64,000 nt of DNA. Origin: Dinoroseobacter sp039192165. Its GTDB lineage: Bacteria; Pseudomonadota; Alphaproteobacteria; Rhodobacterales; Rhodobacteraceae. The notes beneath the pieces were generated by a model. It worked only from the letters and a program-made list of their open reading frames with translations, did not search any database and was not told the DNA's origin. The position numbers and the translations under genes were made by a program. Location: positions 434,001 through 498,000 of the forward strand of contig JBCCXD010000001.1 of the NCBI GenBank assembly GCA_039192165.1, read 5' to 3'. This document shows, in pieces, positions 42,102-51,283 of this stretch. The stretch's first letter is position 1; the number at the start of each line of letters is the position of its first letter.

Positions 42102-43157
42102 GTGCCAATTGATCAACTCATCGCGGATGCGCCCCAAAGGCGGTTCAACCCTCTCAAAGGTGAATGGGTTTTGGTGTCTCCGCACCGGGGCAATCGACCA
42201 TGGCAGGGACGGAGCGAAGCGCAGGCAGAAGCCGGACGCCCAAAGTACGACCCGCAGTGCTATCTTTGTCCGGGAAACATGCGCTCTTCCGGTGAAAAAA
42301 ATCCGAACTACACTGGACCCTTCGTATTCGACAATGATTTCCCGGCCTTGCTGGCGGAGACGCCCGAAGGCACAAGCCTCGATCCGCTGTTCCGTGCCGA
42401 GAACGTGCAAGGGATAGCTCGGGTGGTGTGTTTCTCGGAGCGCCACGACCTGACGCTTCCTGAGCTTTCGCAGGAAGAAATCCGTGCAATTGTCGATGTT
42501 TGGGCTGAGCAGATCACAGAGCTGGGCGCGCGGTGGAAGTGGGTCGCGGTGTTCGAAAACAAAGGCGAGCTTATGGGCTGCTCTCAACCTCATCCCCATG
42601 GGCAGATCTGGGCCTCCAACTTCCTTCCCAACGAGGTGGCTGCTGAGGATGCGCAGCAGAAGGCCTGGTTCGACAGCAAGGGCAGCGTTTTGCTCGTCGA
42701 CTACGCGGCCGAGGAAACACAGCGCGGAGAGCGGACCGTGGTTGAGACCGATGACTGGATCGCGGTTGTTCCGTGGTGGGCGACCTGGCCCTTCGAGACC
42801 CTTGTTCTTCCCAAGCGACATGTCCTTGGGCTGCCGGATTTGACCGAGCCGGAACGCCTGGGTCTGGCAGAGGTTTTGAAACGGCTGACGGTTGCATATG
42901 ACAACCTCTTTCAGACCGAGTTTCCGTACACGATGGGCTGGCATGGCGCGCCCGCCCAGTCGGACGAGCGCGCGCATTGGCAGGTGCATGCCCATTTCTA
43001 CCCACCCTTGTTGCGCTCCGCGACGGTACGGAAATTCATGGTGGGGTATGAGATGCTGGCCGAAGCCCAGCGGGACCTGACACCCGAGAGCGCCGCAGCG
43101 CGGCTGCGTGACCTACCGCGTGCGCACTACAAGTCCACCAGCGACGGGTCAGAATGA
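42102..43157 (+). CDS. galT: Galactose-1-phosphate uridylyltransferase
   Basis: Exchanges UMP between UDP-glucose and galactose-1-phosphate in the Leloir pathway. The 351-residue protein has the zinc-type CYLCPGN segment, the nucleophile motif CSQPHPHGQIWA with the active His, and WQVHAHFYPPLLRSATVRKF at the C-terminus. The GTG at 42102 lies seven bases after GGGAGG, better than the frame's earlier GTG. Its stop overlaps the galK start (ATGA). Confidence 0.95.
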   Translation: MPIDQLIADAPQRRFNPLKGEWVLVSPHRGNRPWQGRSEAQAEAGRPKYDPQCYLCPGNMRSSGEKNPNYTGPFVFDNDFPALLAETPEGTSLDPLFRAENVQGIARVVCFSERHDLTLPELSQEEIRAIVDVWAEQITELGARWKWVAVFENKGELMGCSQPHPHGQIWASNFLPNEVAAEDAQQKAWFDSKGSVLLVDYAAEETQRGERTVVETDDWIAVVPWWATWPFETLVLPKRHVLGLPDLTEPERLGLAEVLKRLTVAYDNLFQTEFPYTMGWHGAPAQSDERAHWQVHAHFYPPLLRSATVRKFMVGYEMLAEAQRDLTPESAAARLRDLPRAHYKSTSDGSE

Positions 43158-44257
43158 TGGATGGCGCTGCGCAGGAAAAGAAGATCGCAGAGGACTTTGA
43201 AGCACGGTTCGGCACTGCGCCGTTGACCACAGCTTTTGCGCCAGGCCGGGTCAATCTTCTGGGCGAGCACACCGACTATAATGGTGGGTACGTTCTGCCG
43301 ATGGCGCTTCAGGATCTGGGCGTGGCGGTCGCCGTGGACAACGGCGCCGCACCGGCAACCCTCGAAATTCTGTCGACGACCCTTGGCGCATCCGCAACGC
43401 GCGAGGTATCCGATGCGCCGTCAGGGCACTGGTCAGATTATGTGCTGGGCTGCGTTCAGGCGGTCGCGATGGAAGCCACGGCAGGAACGGGTCTCCGCAT
43501 AGCTCTGGCCACGAGCTTGCCGCTTGGCGCCGGGCTTTCCAGTTCAGCCGCGCTGGAGGTCGCCACCCTGCGGACGGTGGCTGCGCTTTTCGCCCTGGAT
43601 ATGGATCCGGTGGACATCGCGCGCCGCGCGCAGTCAGTCGAGAACGACTTTGTTGGTATGCCCTGCGGGATTATGGATCAGTTTGCCGTGTCCGTCGGCG
43701 CGCCAGGCACGGCTTTGTTTCTGAACACCCGCACCCTTGACTACGGGGCGGCGCCCGGGCTTGCAGGCCACACTTTTCTTGTAATGGACTCAGGGGTCAG
43801 CCACCAGTTGACGGACAGCGGCTATGCCACGCGTGTTGCCGAGTGCGAGGCCGCCTGTACGGCTCTCGGGGTGTCCTACTTATCCGCACTCGATCTGGGG
43901 GACCTTGAACGTATCGATGCGCTGCCGGACCCTCTGAACAAACGCGCGCGCCATGTCGTGACCGACAACAGACTTGCGCAGGACGGGTTCACAGCTCTTC
44001 AGGAAAACGACGCCCCCACGTTCGGCAGGCTTATGACCGAAAGCCATAAAACCGCGCGTGACAACTATCAGATCACAGTACCGGAAACCGATGCATTGGT
44101 CGCCAGCGCAGAAGCCGCCGGCGCCCTGGGCGCGCGTCAGACTGGCGGCGGCTGGGGCGGCGCTATTGTGGCACTGGTTCCGGACACCGCGGCCAACAGA
44201 ATTGGTGACGAGCTGATGACGCAATTCCCCAAGACCAAGGTACTCGCCCTGACCTGA
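43154..44257 (+). CDS. galK: Galactokinase
   Basis: Phosphorylates galactose at C1 with ATP. The GHMP-kinase signatures are all present: PGRVNLLGEHTDYNGGYVLP (galactokinase signature), LPLGAGLSSSAALEVA (ATP-binding loop) and ARQTGGGWGGAIVAL. The 367-residue length is normal. With galT it turns galactose into UDP-galactose; the epimerase GalE needed to complete the pathway is not in the window. Confidence 0.96.
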   Translation: MMDGAAQEKKIAEDFEARFGTAPLTTAFAPGRVNLLGEHTDYNGGYVLPMALQDLGVAVAVDNGAAPATLEILSTTLGASATREVSDAPSGHWSDYVLGCVQAVAMEATAGTGLRIALATSLPLGAGLSSSAALEVATLRTVAALFALDMDPVDIARRAQSVENDFVGMPCGIMDQFAVSVGAPGTALFLNTRTLDYGAAPGLAGHTFLVMDSGVSHQLTDSGYATRVAECEAACTALGVSYLSALDLGDLERIDALPDPLNKRARHVVTDNRLAQDGFTALQENDAPTFGRLMTESHKTARDNYQITVPETDALVASAEAAGALGARQTGGGWGGAIVALVPDTAANRIGDELMTQFPKTKVLALT

Positions 44258-44268
44258 TCGGCTGGAAA

Positions 44269-46179
44269 TTACTTATTTTCTTCAAGTGGATGCCAGACAA
44301 CGCCTGCTGCCGGAATCGACTGCCCCTCAAATGTCGCGGGGCCGGCTCCGTAGTTAAATACAAAGCGGTGGCTTGCAGTGTCGCGGACCCGAAGACCGTC
44401 AGGCAGATCAAGCGCGGCAACTTCCGCGTCAGCAAGCCATCTGGAGACGAGCCGATCCCAAAGCGCGTCATCTGGCCAGCCAGACAGGTATTGCCGGCGA
44501 TCACCTGACAGGATCGGCTGCCCCGAAGCAGCCTCGAAGACTCCGGGCGCTGTGGTTTCAACATGTTCCCACCACCGGATTATCGCTCCCCCGCCCTTTG
44601 CCGGAATTGACGCAACCGGAGGAAGGCTCTCCGACAGAACGACTTTGACATCCACAAGATCAGTGGCGGGCGGCAACGCCTCCGGGATACGGAATTCGGT
44701 GTTCCGGCTGTTGAACCGCGGCCCCAGAACTACGCGCCCCTGTGCCGCCGCGACGGCCGCATGTAACGGCCGAGACAGGGTCATCAGGCCCGGGATCAGG
44801 ACAAGTGCATAGGTCGAAAGAACGTCTGTATCAGATGGCAAGATATCGATGGATACACCTTGCCGGCGCAGCGCCCGGTACGCCGAAAAAACAAGGTCGA
44901 AGTAGTCAAAGTCTCGGCCCTGTGGCTGCACCTCCCATGCCCATTGAGATGCATAGTCAAAGACGATGGCCACATCCGCGTGACCTGCGCTGACTTCGGG
45001 TATCGTGGCAATCTCACGCGACACCTGCGCGGCTTCTGCCAGCGCAGGTGCATCCGCGTTGTCCGTCCTCAATAGCCCGGTATGCATCTGCTCCTGTGCA
45101 AACGGCGCCTGACGCCAGCGGAAGTAGCTGACAACCTCCGCGCCATGGGCAAACGCTTCCCAGCTCCAGAGCCGGACCATCCCCGGCAAGGGCGCAGGGT
45201 TCCATTGCGCCCAGTTTACCGGTCCGGGTTGCTGCTCCATCACCCACCAGCGGCCGCGCCCGACCGCACGATAGAGATCATGGTGAAAGGCCTGAAAATC
45301 CGGATGGCCCTGCCGCACAAATGCGTCCCGGGTTGCATCATCGCAGTCTATGCGGTCCATCAGAAATCCGAGCGGATAGCTGTCCCACCCGGCGATATCC
45401 AGATCAGCGCCGACGGCAAAGTGATCGAAATCGAGTTCCCGCCCCATGAAATTGTGCAGAAGAGGCGTGTTCGTTCGTTTGCGGAGTTCCTGCGCCTGAA
45501 CCGCATTAAACCGCACCACCTGGTCCGACGAAAACCGGCGAAACGCCATCATATGCGCCGGGTTCGGTTCGGTAACTGTGAGGTTTGGCAGGTCGATCTC
45601 GTCGAAGTCGCGGTATTGCATCGACCAGAACGCGTTCCCCCATGCTGCGTTTAGTGCGTCCGGAGACTGATAGCGTTGGGCAAGCCAGTCACGAAAGCCC
45701 ACGAGCGCCGCGTGCGAGTAAGACAGCGTCGTGTCGTGACAGCCATATTCGTTATCAATTTGCCAGGCTGCAATGCGCGCGTCACGACCGTAGCGCTCTC
45801 CGAGCAGGCTCGCGATGCGGCGGCTTTCTTCAAGATAGCCCGGATGGCTGAAGCAATAGTGCCGGCGTGCCCCGAAATTGCGTGGGCGGCCTTCGGCATC
45901 CAGGGCCAGCATATCGGGGTGCTTGTCGAGCATCCAGCGAGGTGGCGTTGCTGTCGGAGTGCCAAGAACAACTTTAAGGCCTGCACGCGCGAGGCTCTCG
46001 ATAGCCCTGTCCAGCCAGTCAAAGTCAAGCTCGCCCGGAGACGGTTCGAGCAATGCCCAGGAAAACTCCCCGATACGAACCCAGGAGAGCCCGGCCTCTG
46101 CCATTCGGCGCGCATCGTCGTCCCAGCTTTGCTCAGCCCAGTGTTCGGGATAGTAGCAGACACCGAGTGTGCGCTTCAC
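44269..46179 (-). CDS. GH42 beta-galactosidase
   Basis: A cytoplasmic glycosidase of 636 residues without a signal peptide, so it should act on imported oligosaccharides. GH42 features are the N-terminal GVCYYPEHWAEQSWDDDARRM, the acid/base Glu144 in AAWQIDNEYG, and the nucleophile Glu315 in RWWVMEQQPGPVNW. The trimerisation domain and C-terminal beta domain follow. GH42 enzymes remove terminal beta-linked galactose from small oligosaccharides. The gene ends 11 bases from galK and is convergent with it. Confidence 0.94.
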   Translation of the reverse strand: MKRTLGVCYYPEHWAEQSWDDDARRMAEAGLSWVRIGEFSWALLEPSPGELDFDWLDRAIESLARAGLKVVLGTPTATPPRWMLDKHPDMLALDAEGRPRNFGARRHYCFSHPGYLEESRRIASLLGERYGRDARIAAWQIDNEYGCHDTTLSYSHAALVGFRDWLAQRYQSPDALNAAWGNAFWSMQYRDFDEIDLPNLTVTEPNPAHMMAFRRFSSDQVVRFNAVQAQELRKRTNTPLLHNFMGRELDFDHFAVGADLDIAGWDSYPLGFLMDRIDCDDATRDAFVRQGHPDFQAFHHDLYRAVGRGRWWVMEQQPGPVNWAQWNPAPLPGMVRLWSWEAFAHGAEVVSYFRWRQAPFAQEQMHTGLLRTDNADAPALAEAAQVSREIATIPEVSAGHADVAIVFDYASQWAWEVQPQGRDFDYFDLVFSAYRALRRQGVSIDILPSDTDVLSTYALVLIPGLMTLSRPLHAAVAAAQGRVVLGPRFNSRNTEFRIPEALPPATDLVDVKVVLSESLPPVASIPAKGGGAIIRWWEHVETTAPGVFEAASGQPILSGDRRQYLSGWPDDALWDRLVSRWLADAEVAALDLPDGLRVRDTASHRFVFNYGAGPATFEGQSIPAAGVVWHPLEENK

Positions 46180-46193
46180 AAGCTGGCCCTCGC

Positions 46194-47540
46194 CTAGGCA
46201 GTTTTGCGGGTGGGCCGCGCCGCCCAGCGCGGCAACCAGTCGGCATGCGCTTCAAGAAGATCGTCGACAAGCGCCCGGATTTGCCGCAGATCGAGTTCGG
46301 CGGCTGTGTGCGGGTCCATCATTGCCGCATGGTACACATGGTCGACATTCTCATCGATCAGCGCGCGCACTGTCAGTTCCTGAACATTGATTTGCGTGCG
46401 CATCAGCGCTGTGAGCTGCGGCGGCAGACCAGCAACCGTTGTGGGCTGAACGCCGTTTGAGTCGACAAGACAGGGCGTTTCCACAACAGCGCCCATTGGC
46501 AGATCGGGCAGCTGGCCTTTGTTCCGGAGATTGCCGTAAATCGCCAACGGCACGTCAGTCACGACCGCGTTCATAAGATCGGCGGCGAATTCATGGCTCT
46601 TGGACACATCTATCGGAGCTCCGCCGGTCAGCCGTTCTGCCTGTGCACGCCAGTCCGCGACCTGCTCCTCGCATCGTTTTGGATATTCATCGAGCGGGAT
46701 GCCGAAACGCTCGATTAGGTCGGTCCGGCCCCGCTTTATAAACCACGGCACATACTCCGCAAGATGTTCCGAGCTCTCGGTGCAGAAATAGCCCAGGTGC
46801 TCCATCACCTCGTAGCGCACCGCATTGGGGCAACGCGCGTGGTGAAGCGGCGCCTTTGGGAGGCGACCGGCCCGGTAGCCGGAGGACAGTTCGGGATAGA
46901 GGTCGCGCCCCTCGTGTTCGAGGCGCAGGAAAAAGGCCACATGGTTGATCCCGGCCACCTTGTAGCCAATCTCGGCTTGCGGCAGATCCAGATCCTGGGC
47001 GATCTCTTCCACAGTGTTCTGGACCGAATGGCAGAGCCCGACCGTGCGGATTGCCGGGAAACGCTCCGCAAGGGCCCAGGTATTGATTGCCATTGGGTTC
47101 ACATATTGAAGCATCAGCGCCTCGGGACAGAGCTCCGCCATGTCCGCGGCCACTGCCCAGAGATGCGGCACCGTCCGGAGACCACGCATGATGCCGGCGA
47201 CGCCCAGAGTATCGCCAATTGTCTGGGTCAAACCATGCGCGCGCGGGATTTCGAAATCAGCAACAGTACAGGGCCGATAGCCGCCGATCTGGAAGGCGGT
47301 GACGACAAAATCAGCGCCGTCGAGGGCGCGGCGTTGGTTCAGCGTTGCTTCCACGGTTGCTCCGGTCTGCATGGTTTCGACCATGCGGCGGGCAACGATC
47401 TCGCTTTCCCTCAGGCGCGCCTCATCGATATCCATCAACGCGAAAGTGGAATCGCGCAGCGCTGGAAAATGCAACGCATCGCCAATGATATTCTTCATGA
47501 AGATCGTCGAACCGGCGCCAATAAACGCGATCTTGGGCAT
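46194..47540 (-). CDS. melA: GH4 alpha-galactosidase (MelA-type)
   Basis: NAD+- and Mn2+-dependent glycosidase of 448 residues. The Rossmann start is KIAFIGAGSTIFMKNIIGD, followed by VNPMAINTW, the family signature GLCHSVQNT and GINHVAFFLRLEHEG. In GH4 the CHSV form of this motif marks alpha-galactosidases, as in E. coli MelA; alpha-glucosidases and phospho-glycosidases differ at this place. The ATG at 47540 is followed by a full Rossmann strand, while the longer frame reads into the permease gene. The gap to the upstream permease is 11 bases. Confidence 0.9.
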   Translation of the reverse strand: MPKIAFIGAGSTIFMKNIIGDALHFPALRDSTFALMDIDEARLRESEIVARRMVETMQTGATVEATLNQRRALDGADFVVTAFQIGGYRPCTVADFEIPRAHGLTQTIGDTLGVAGIMRGLRTVPHLWAVAADMAELCPEALMLQYVNPMAINTWALAERFPAIRTVGLCHSVQNTVEEIAQDLDLPQAEIGYKVAGINHVAFFLRLEHEGRDLYPELSSGYRAGRLPKAPLHHARCPNAVRYEVMEHLGYFCTESSEHLAEYVPWFIKRGRTDLIERFGIPLDEYPKRCEEQVADWRAQAERLTGGAPIDVSKSHEFAADLMNAVVTDVPLAIYGNLRNKGQLPDLPMGAVVETPCLVDSNGVQPTTVAGLPPQLTALMRTQINVQELTVRALIDENVDHVYHAAMMDPHTAAELDLRQIRALVDDLLEAHADWLPRWAARPTRKTA

Positions 47541-47551
47541 GGGCGTGGAAC

Positions 47552-48400
47552 CTATTTGACAGCGCCTAGAGTGAGGCCTGCAATAAAGTGTTTCTGCATA
47601 GCAAAGAACATCAAAACCGGCGGAATTGCAGCAACAATCGATCCTGCGGACATGAGATGGTACGCCGCTCGGAACTGTGAGTTGAAGCTGGTAATACCTG
47701 CAGTCACAGGTTGCGAGTCCGGACCTTGCGTCAACACGACCGCCCAGAAGTAATCGTTCCAGATAAAGGTGAAGATCAGCACAGACAGAGCGGCAAGCGC
47801 GGGCTTCATCAGCGGCAGCACGACAAACCAGAAGATCCGCCACTCGGCCACCCCCTCCACCCGTGCGGCCTCAATCAGTGGGTACGGCAACTGGCGGATG
47901 AAGTTTCGCATAAACAAGGTGCAGAACCCGGTCTGAAAGGCGATGTGGAACAAGATCAGGCCGGTCTTTGTGTCATACAGGTTGAGGTTCACCGTCAGGT
48001 CGCGCACTGGCACCATCAGAATCTGGAACGGCACAAAGTTGCCTGCAATAAACATAAAGAAGATCAGCAGGTTGCCCTTGAATTTATAGACCCCGAGTGC
48101 GAAGCCCGTCATGGAGCTCAACGCAACAGCCCCAATGACCGTGGGCACTGTAATCAAGATCGAGTTCAACAGATATCGCGGCATGTCGCTTTCAAAAAAC
48201 ACGCGACCGTAGTTTGTAAAAAACTCGAACGATCCCGGCACGCCCCAATAGTTGCCGGCAGCAAAATCGCTCTCCGGACGGATCGAGAAAGTGGCCACGG
48301 CAATCAGCGGCAACAGCCAGACAATCATCGCGAAAGGCAATGCGGCCTGATAGGTCAGTTGCGCCGAGCTGGATCGTTTCTGAATTGGTGCGGGAAACAT
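47552..48400 (-). CDS. Sugar ABC transporter permease (MalG type)
   Basis: Inner-membrane subunit of 282 residues with six hydrophobic segments and the EAA loop region YPLIEAARVEGVAEWRIFWFVVLPL that contacts the ATPase. MalG-type features include QTGFCTLFMRNFIRQLP just before the loop. It begins one base after the stop of the MmcQ/YjbR gene. The ATG at 48400 (MFPAPIQKR) was chosen over an upstream frame lying in that gene. Confidence 0.93.
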   Translation of the reverse strand: MFPAPIQKRSSSAQLTYQAALPFAMIVWLLPLIAVATFSIRPESDFAAGNYWGVPGSFEFFTNYGRVFFESDMPRYLLNSILITVPTVIGAVALSSMTGFALGVYKFKGNLLIFFMFIAGNFVPFQILMVPVRDLTVNLNLYDTKTGLILFHIAFQTGFCTLFMRNFIRQLPYPLIEAARVEGVAEWRIFWFVVLPLMKPALAALSVLIFTFIWNDYFWAVVLTQGPDSQPVTAGITSFNSQFRAAYHLMSAGSIVAAIPPVLMFFAMQKHFIAGLTLGAVK

Positions 48401-48401
48401 C

Positions 48402-48758
48402 CTAGCCCCCTTCCCGAGCAGGAAGCGCCACCTGCATCTTTTTCGTGAGACCTGACCGCACGATGTCGTAGGAACTGACAATCCGATGGATCAGCTCATC
48501 ATCCTCTACCTCTTCGGGCAGATTGACCCACGAACGGTGAAAGTAGCGCGCTCTGCGCGCAACCTGAGCATCGATGAGCAGTGTTGCCGTTTCGATATCT
48601 GAGGTTTTCACCGACACTCCGGGATCGACAGACCCAAAACAGGCAAACAATTTGCCACCCACTTTCCAGGCCTCGTGCCCACCTCCCCAAGGATCGGACG
48701 CTTCCGCGCCGGGGAGCGCGGCACAGATTTCGGAAACGCGATGGCGCAAGTCAGACAT
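48402..48758 (-). CDS. MmcQ/YjbR family protein
   Basis: A small cytoplasmic protein of 118 residues. It shows the family features ALPGAEASDPWGGGHEAWKVGGKLFACFG near the N-terminus, RRARYFHRSWVNL in the middle and a C-terminal SYDIVRSGLTKKMQ. Family members resemble a DNA-binding fold, but their role is not established. Its start overlaps the upstream permease stop (TGATG) and its stop is one base before the downstream permease, so it is fully embedded in the sugar transporter operon. Confidence 0.88.
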   Translation of the reverse strand: MSDLRHRVSEICAALPGAEASDPWGGGHEAWKVGGKLFACFGSVDPGVSVKTSDIETATLLIDAQVARRARYFHRSWVNLPEEVEDDELIHRIVSSYDIVRSGLTKKMQVALPAREGG

Positions 48759-49681
48759 CACCGGGCCTCCCGTTCATCACGCCACATCGAGTAGAGGAAA
48801 TACAGAATGAAACCCAGCATCAGCAAAAACAGCACCACAGCAATTGCGGCGCCATAGCCCATGCGGAACCCGAATTCCGACAGGGATTCTTCGAACATGT
48901 AAAAGCTCAGAACCCGGGTAGACCCAAAAGGCCCGCCATTGGTCATCACAGCGATAAAATCAAACGAGCGTAACGCGCCAATGATCGTCACAACAAAGGC
49001 AATGAAAGTCGCAGGCTTAAGCTGCGGCAGGATCACATACCACAGCATCTTCCAGCCCTTGGCACCATCCAGCCGGGCGGCCTCGACCTGTTCCGGGTCG
49101 ACTGCGTTGAGCCCTGTAAGATAAAGGATCATGCAATAAGCCACTTGCGGCCAGAGGCCGGCAGCAATGATGCCGTAGGTGGCTGTGTTGGGGTTGCCCA
49201 GCACGCCCCCCTTAATGTCGACCCCGAACCAGCCCATGATGACATCAAACAACCCGTCGTTCGGCAGGTAGAACCAGGAAAAGACAAGCCCGACAACCAC
49301 TTGGCTAAGAACAAACGGGAAAAAGAACATCGATTTATAGAACCGGATGCCGCGCACCGTTTGGTTCAAAAAAAGCGCGATAAAGAGTCCCGCCGGTATC
49401 GCCAAAAGATAGAGGATCAACCAGCGTACGTTGTTCCAGAAGGACACTTCGAATTTGCGGTCGCCTCCCAGAAGCCGCTCGTAGTTTGCCGTTCCTACCC
49501 AGACTTTTTCGCCCAGACCGTCCCATTCATGCAGGCTGATCCAGAAGGACTGGAAGATCGGCAGGATCACGTAGATGGAAAAGAAAAGGATGCCCGGGAT
49601 CAAAAACAGCCACGGCGTTGCCGCGATCTCGTTGCGTTTGTACCAGCTTTTGCGTTCGAGCCTGGCTGCTTCGGACCCCAT
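48758..49681 (-). CDS. Sugar ABC transporter permease (MalF/UgpA type)
   Basis: Membrane subunit of 307 residues with six hydrophobic segments, starting WLFLIPGILFFSIYVILPIFQSFWISLHEW as usual for the family. The EAA loop is QVEAARLDGAKGWKMLWYVILPQL. The ATG at 49681 follows GGAGGAAGGG. The first of the two permeases after the binding-protein gene, it is 94 bases downstream of that gene's stop. Confidence 0.93.
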   Translation of the reverse strand: MGSEAARLERKSWYKRNEIAATPWLFLIPGILFFSIYVILPIFQSFWISLHEWDGLGEKVWVGTANYERLLGGDRKFEVSFWNNVRWLILYLLAIPAGLFIALFLNQTVRGIRFYKSMFFFPFVLSQVVVGLVFSWFYLPNDGLFDVIMGWFGVDIKGGVLGNPNTATYGIIAAGLWPQVAYCMILYLTGLNAVDPEQVEAARLDGAKGWKMLWYVILPQLKPATFIAFVVTIIGALRSFDFIAVMTNGGPFGSTRVLSFYMFEESLSEFGFRMGYGAAIAVVLFLLMLGFILYFLYSMWRDEREAR

Positions 49682-49775
49682 GGCCCTTCCTCCGGAAGTC
49701 ATCTTTCGCCGTGCTTTGAGAACGGCGGGCTTGATCGTCCCGGGCGACCCGCAAGAGCCGCCCGGGGACGACTGT

Positions 49776-51044
49776 TTACTGGTAGATCCGCTGGCGCGCA
49801 TCCTCGAGCCGGGCGAGCACGTCATCGAGATTGTCAGGGAACACCATAAACTCCTGCAATCCCTCCATGCCGACCGATGCCATCTCAGCGGGGAAATCAC
49901 GGTCAAAGAACTGCATGATTCCTCCGCCTGCGTTGTTTGAAAGCATCTCAAAGCCCTGCTGCACGAACTTGTCATCCCCGATGGAGGAGCCAGCATTCAC
50001 GGGAAGTTGCCCGAGTGCGTCGCCTGAATTGATCCTTGTCTGGACATCTGCCGAAGTCACAAAACGCAGGAATTCTTTCGCGGCATCCACGTTCTGCGCT
50101 GCGCTGGCGATATGGAACGTGTCGGTTGGTGCATCCTCTGCGTAGTCAACATCGGGGTTAATGACGGGGAACTGATAAAAGTCGAGCTTGCTGTCATCCA
50201 GACCGCCGTCCCGCATTGCGGCCACGGCGAAGTTGCCCATCAGATATGCCGTCGCTTCTCCATCCACGATGAAAGGCAACGCTTCCTGCCAGCTGTAGGT
50301 CTGATGGTCGTCGATGAAGGCACCCATATCGATCAGCTGACGCCAGTTATCGAAGGTCTGGCGGACACGGGGGTCTGTCCACTCGACCTCGCCCCGCGCA
50401 AGCGCCATGTGGAAATCATAACCATTGGTCCGCGAGTTCACGTAGTCGAACCATCCGCCTGCAGTCCACAGGAACTTCGTGCCGATGGTGTAGCACTTCC
50501 TGCCGGAGTCGAGGATAGCCTGACAGTTTGCCACTTCTTCGTCCCAGGTTGCCGGCTCCTGCAGTCCAAGCTCTTCGAAAATGTCTTTGCGGTAGTACAC
50601 ACCCCATTGGTAGTAGGTGTAGGGCACGCCCCATTGCTTGCCGTCGATTGTCATCGCTCCCTTGGTCGAGGCCAGAGCTTCGAACTCCGGCTCCGCCCAA
50701 AGGTCTGAGACATCCATAAACAGGCCTGCGTTCACATAAGGCAGCATCCGGTTGGCCGCGTACCAGTTCACCACGTCGGGTGGATTTGCCGACAGCGCGT
50801 TCCGGATCTGGGTCTTCCAAGCTTCACGATCGACAATCTCCAACTCCACAGTGAGATCAGGGTGCATTTCGTCAAACTCGGCGGCAAGTCCTTCCATGAC
50901 CGCGCGCGGGGCCGGGTTCGACATATCCGAGATGATCCTGAGTTCGCCGCTCAGGCTGCTGGCATGGCTGCCGGCAAAGGCTGCCGCAATACTCACAGAC
51001 GAGGCTGCCAGCGCCGCAAGCGGCGCTTTGAAAATGGAATGCAT
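49776..51044 (-). CDS. Sugar ABC transporter substrate-binding protein
   Basis: A periplasmic solute-binding protein of 422 residues with signal peptide (ALAASSVSIAAAFAGS). It is of the MalE/UgpB-like cluster 1 type: LRIISDMSNPAPRAVMEGLAAEF at the start, then GKQWGVPYTYYQWGVYYRKD and GEATAYLMGNFA with the aromatic residues expected around a sugar site. Given the downstream alpha- and beta-galactosidases, it likely binds a galactose-containing oligosaccharide; the exact sugar is inference. It is the first gene of the leftward operon. Confidence 0.92.
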   Translation of the reverse strand: MHSIFKAPLAALAASSVSIAAAFAGSHASSLSGELRIISDMSNPAPRAVMEGLAAEFDEMHPDLTVELEIVDREAWKTQIRNALSANPPDVVNWYAANRMLPYVNAGLFMDVSDLWAEPEFEALASTKGAMTIDGKQWGVPYTYYQWGVYYRKDIFEELGLQEPATWDEEVANCQAILDSGRKCYTIGTKFLWTAGGWFDYVNSRTNGYDFHMALARGEVEWTDPRVRQTFDNWRQLIDMGAFIDDHQTYSWQEALPFIVDGEATAYLMGNFAVAAMRDGGLDDSKLDFYQFPVINPDVDYAEDAPTDTFHIASAAQNVDAAKEFLRFVTSADVQTRINSGDALGQLPVNAGSSIGDDKFVQQGFEMLSNNAGGGIMQFFDRDFPAEMASVGMEGLQEFMVFPDNLDDVLARLEDARQRIYQ

Positions 51045-51113
51045 GATGTCCTCCCTGACGCATCCGCGATGATGGGTCCCGTTTGCCGAGATCCGATGGT
51101 TGTCTGTTGAAAA

Positions 51114-51142
51114 GGTATTCGCAACTCGCCTATTGATGTCAA
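51114..51142 (-). promoter_or_regulatory. Promoter of the sugar transporter operon
   Basis: On the minus strand, TTGACA (51142-51137), a 17-base spacer and AATACC (51119-51114). The -35 is perfect and the -10 moderate. It lies 70 bases before the binding-protein gene, in the gap that also separates it from the divergent ATPase gene. No clear operator palindrome was seen. Confidence 0.6.
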
Positions 51143-51283
51143 CAAGAGCTCACACCTGCGCGCAGACGCATGAGAGAGCAAGGGAGGATACATGAACCGA
51201 GGGATAGCCGCTCTGGGCGCAGAATTCGCGACGTTTTCGCATGGAATGGGGAGACGCTTGCCAGAGTGCGAAAGGGTCGCATC

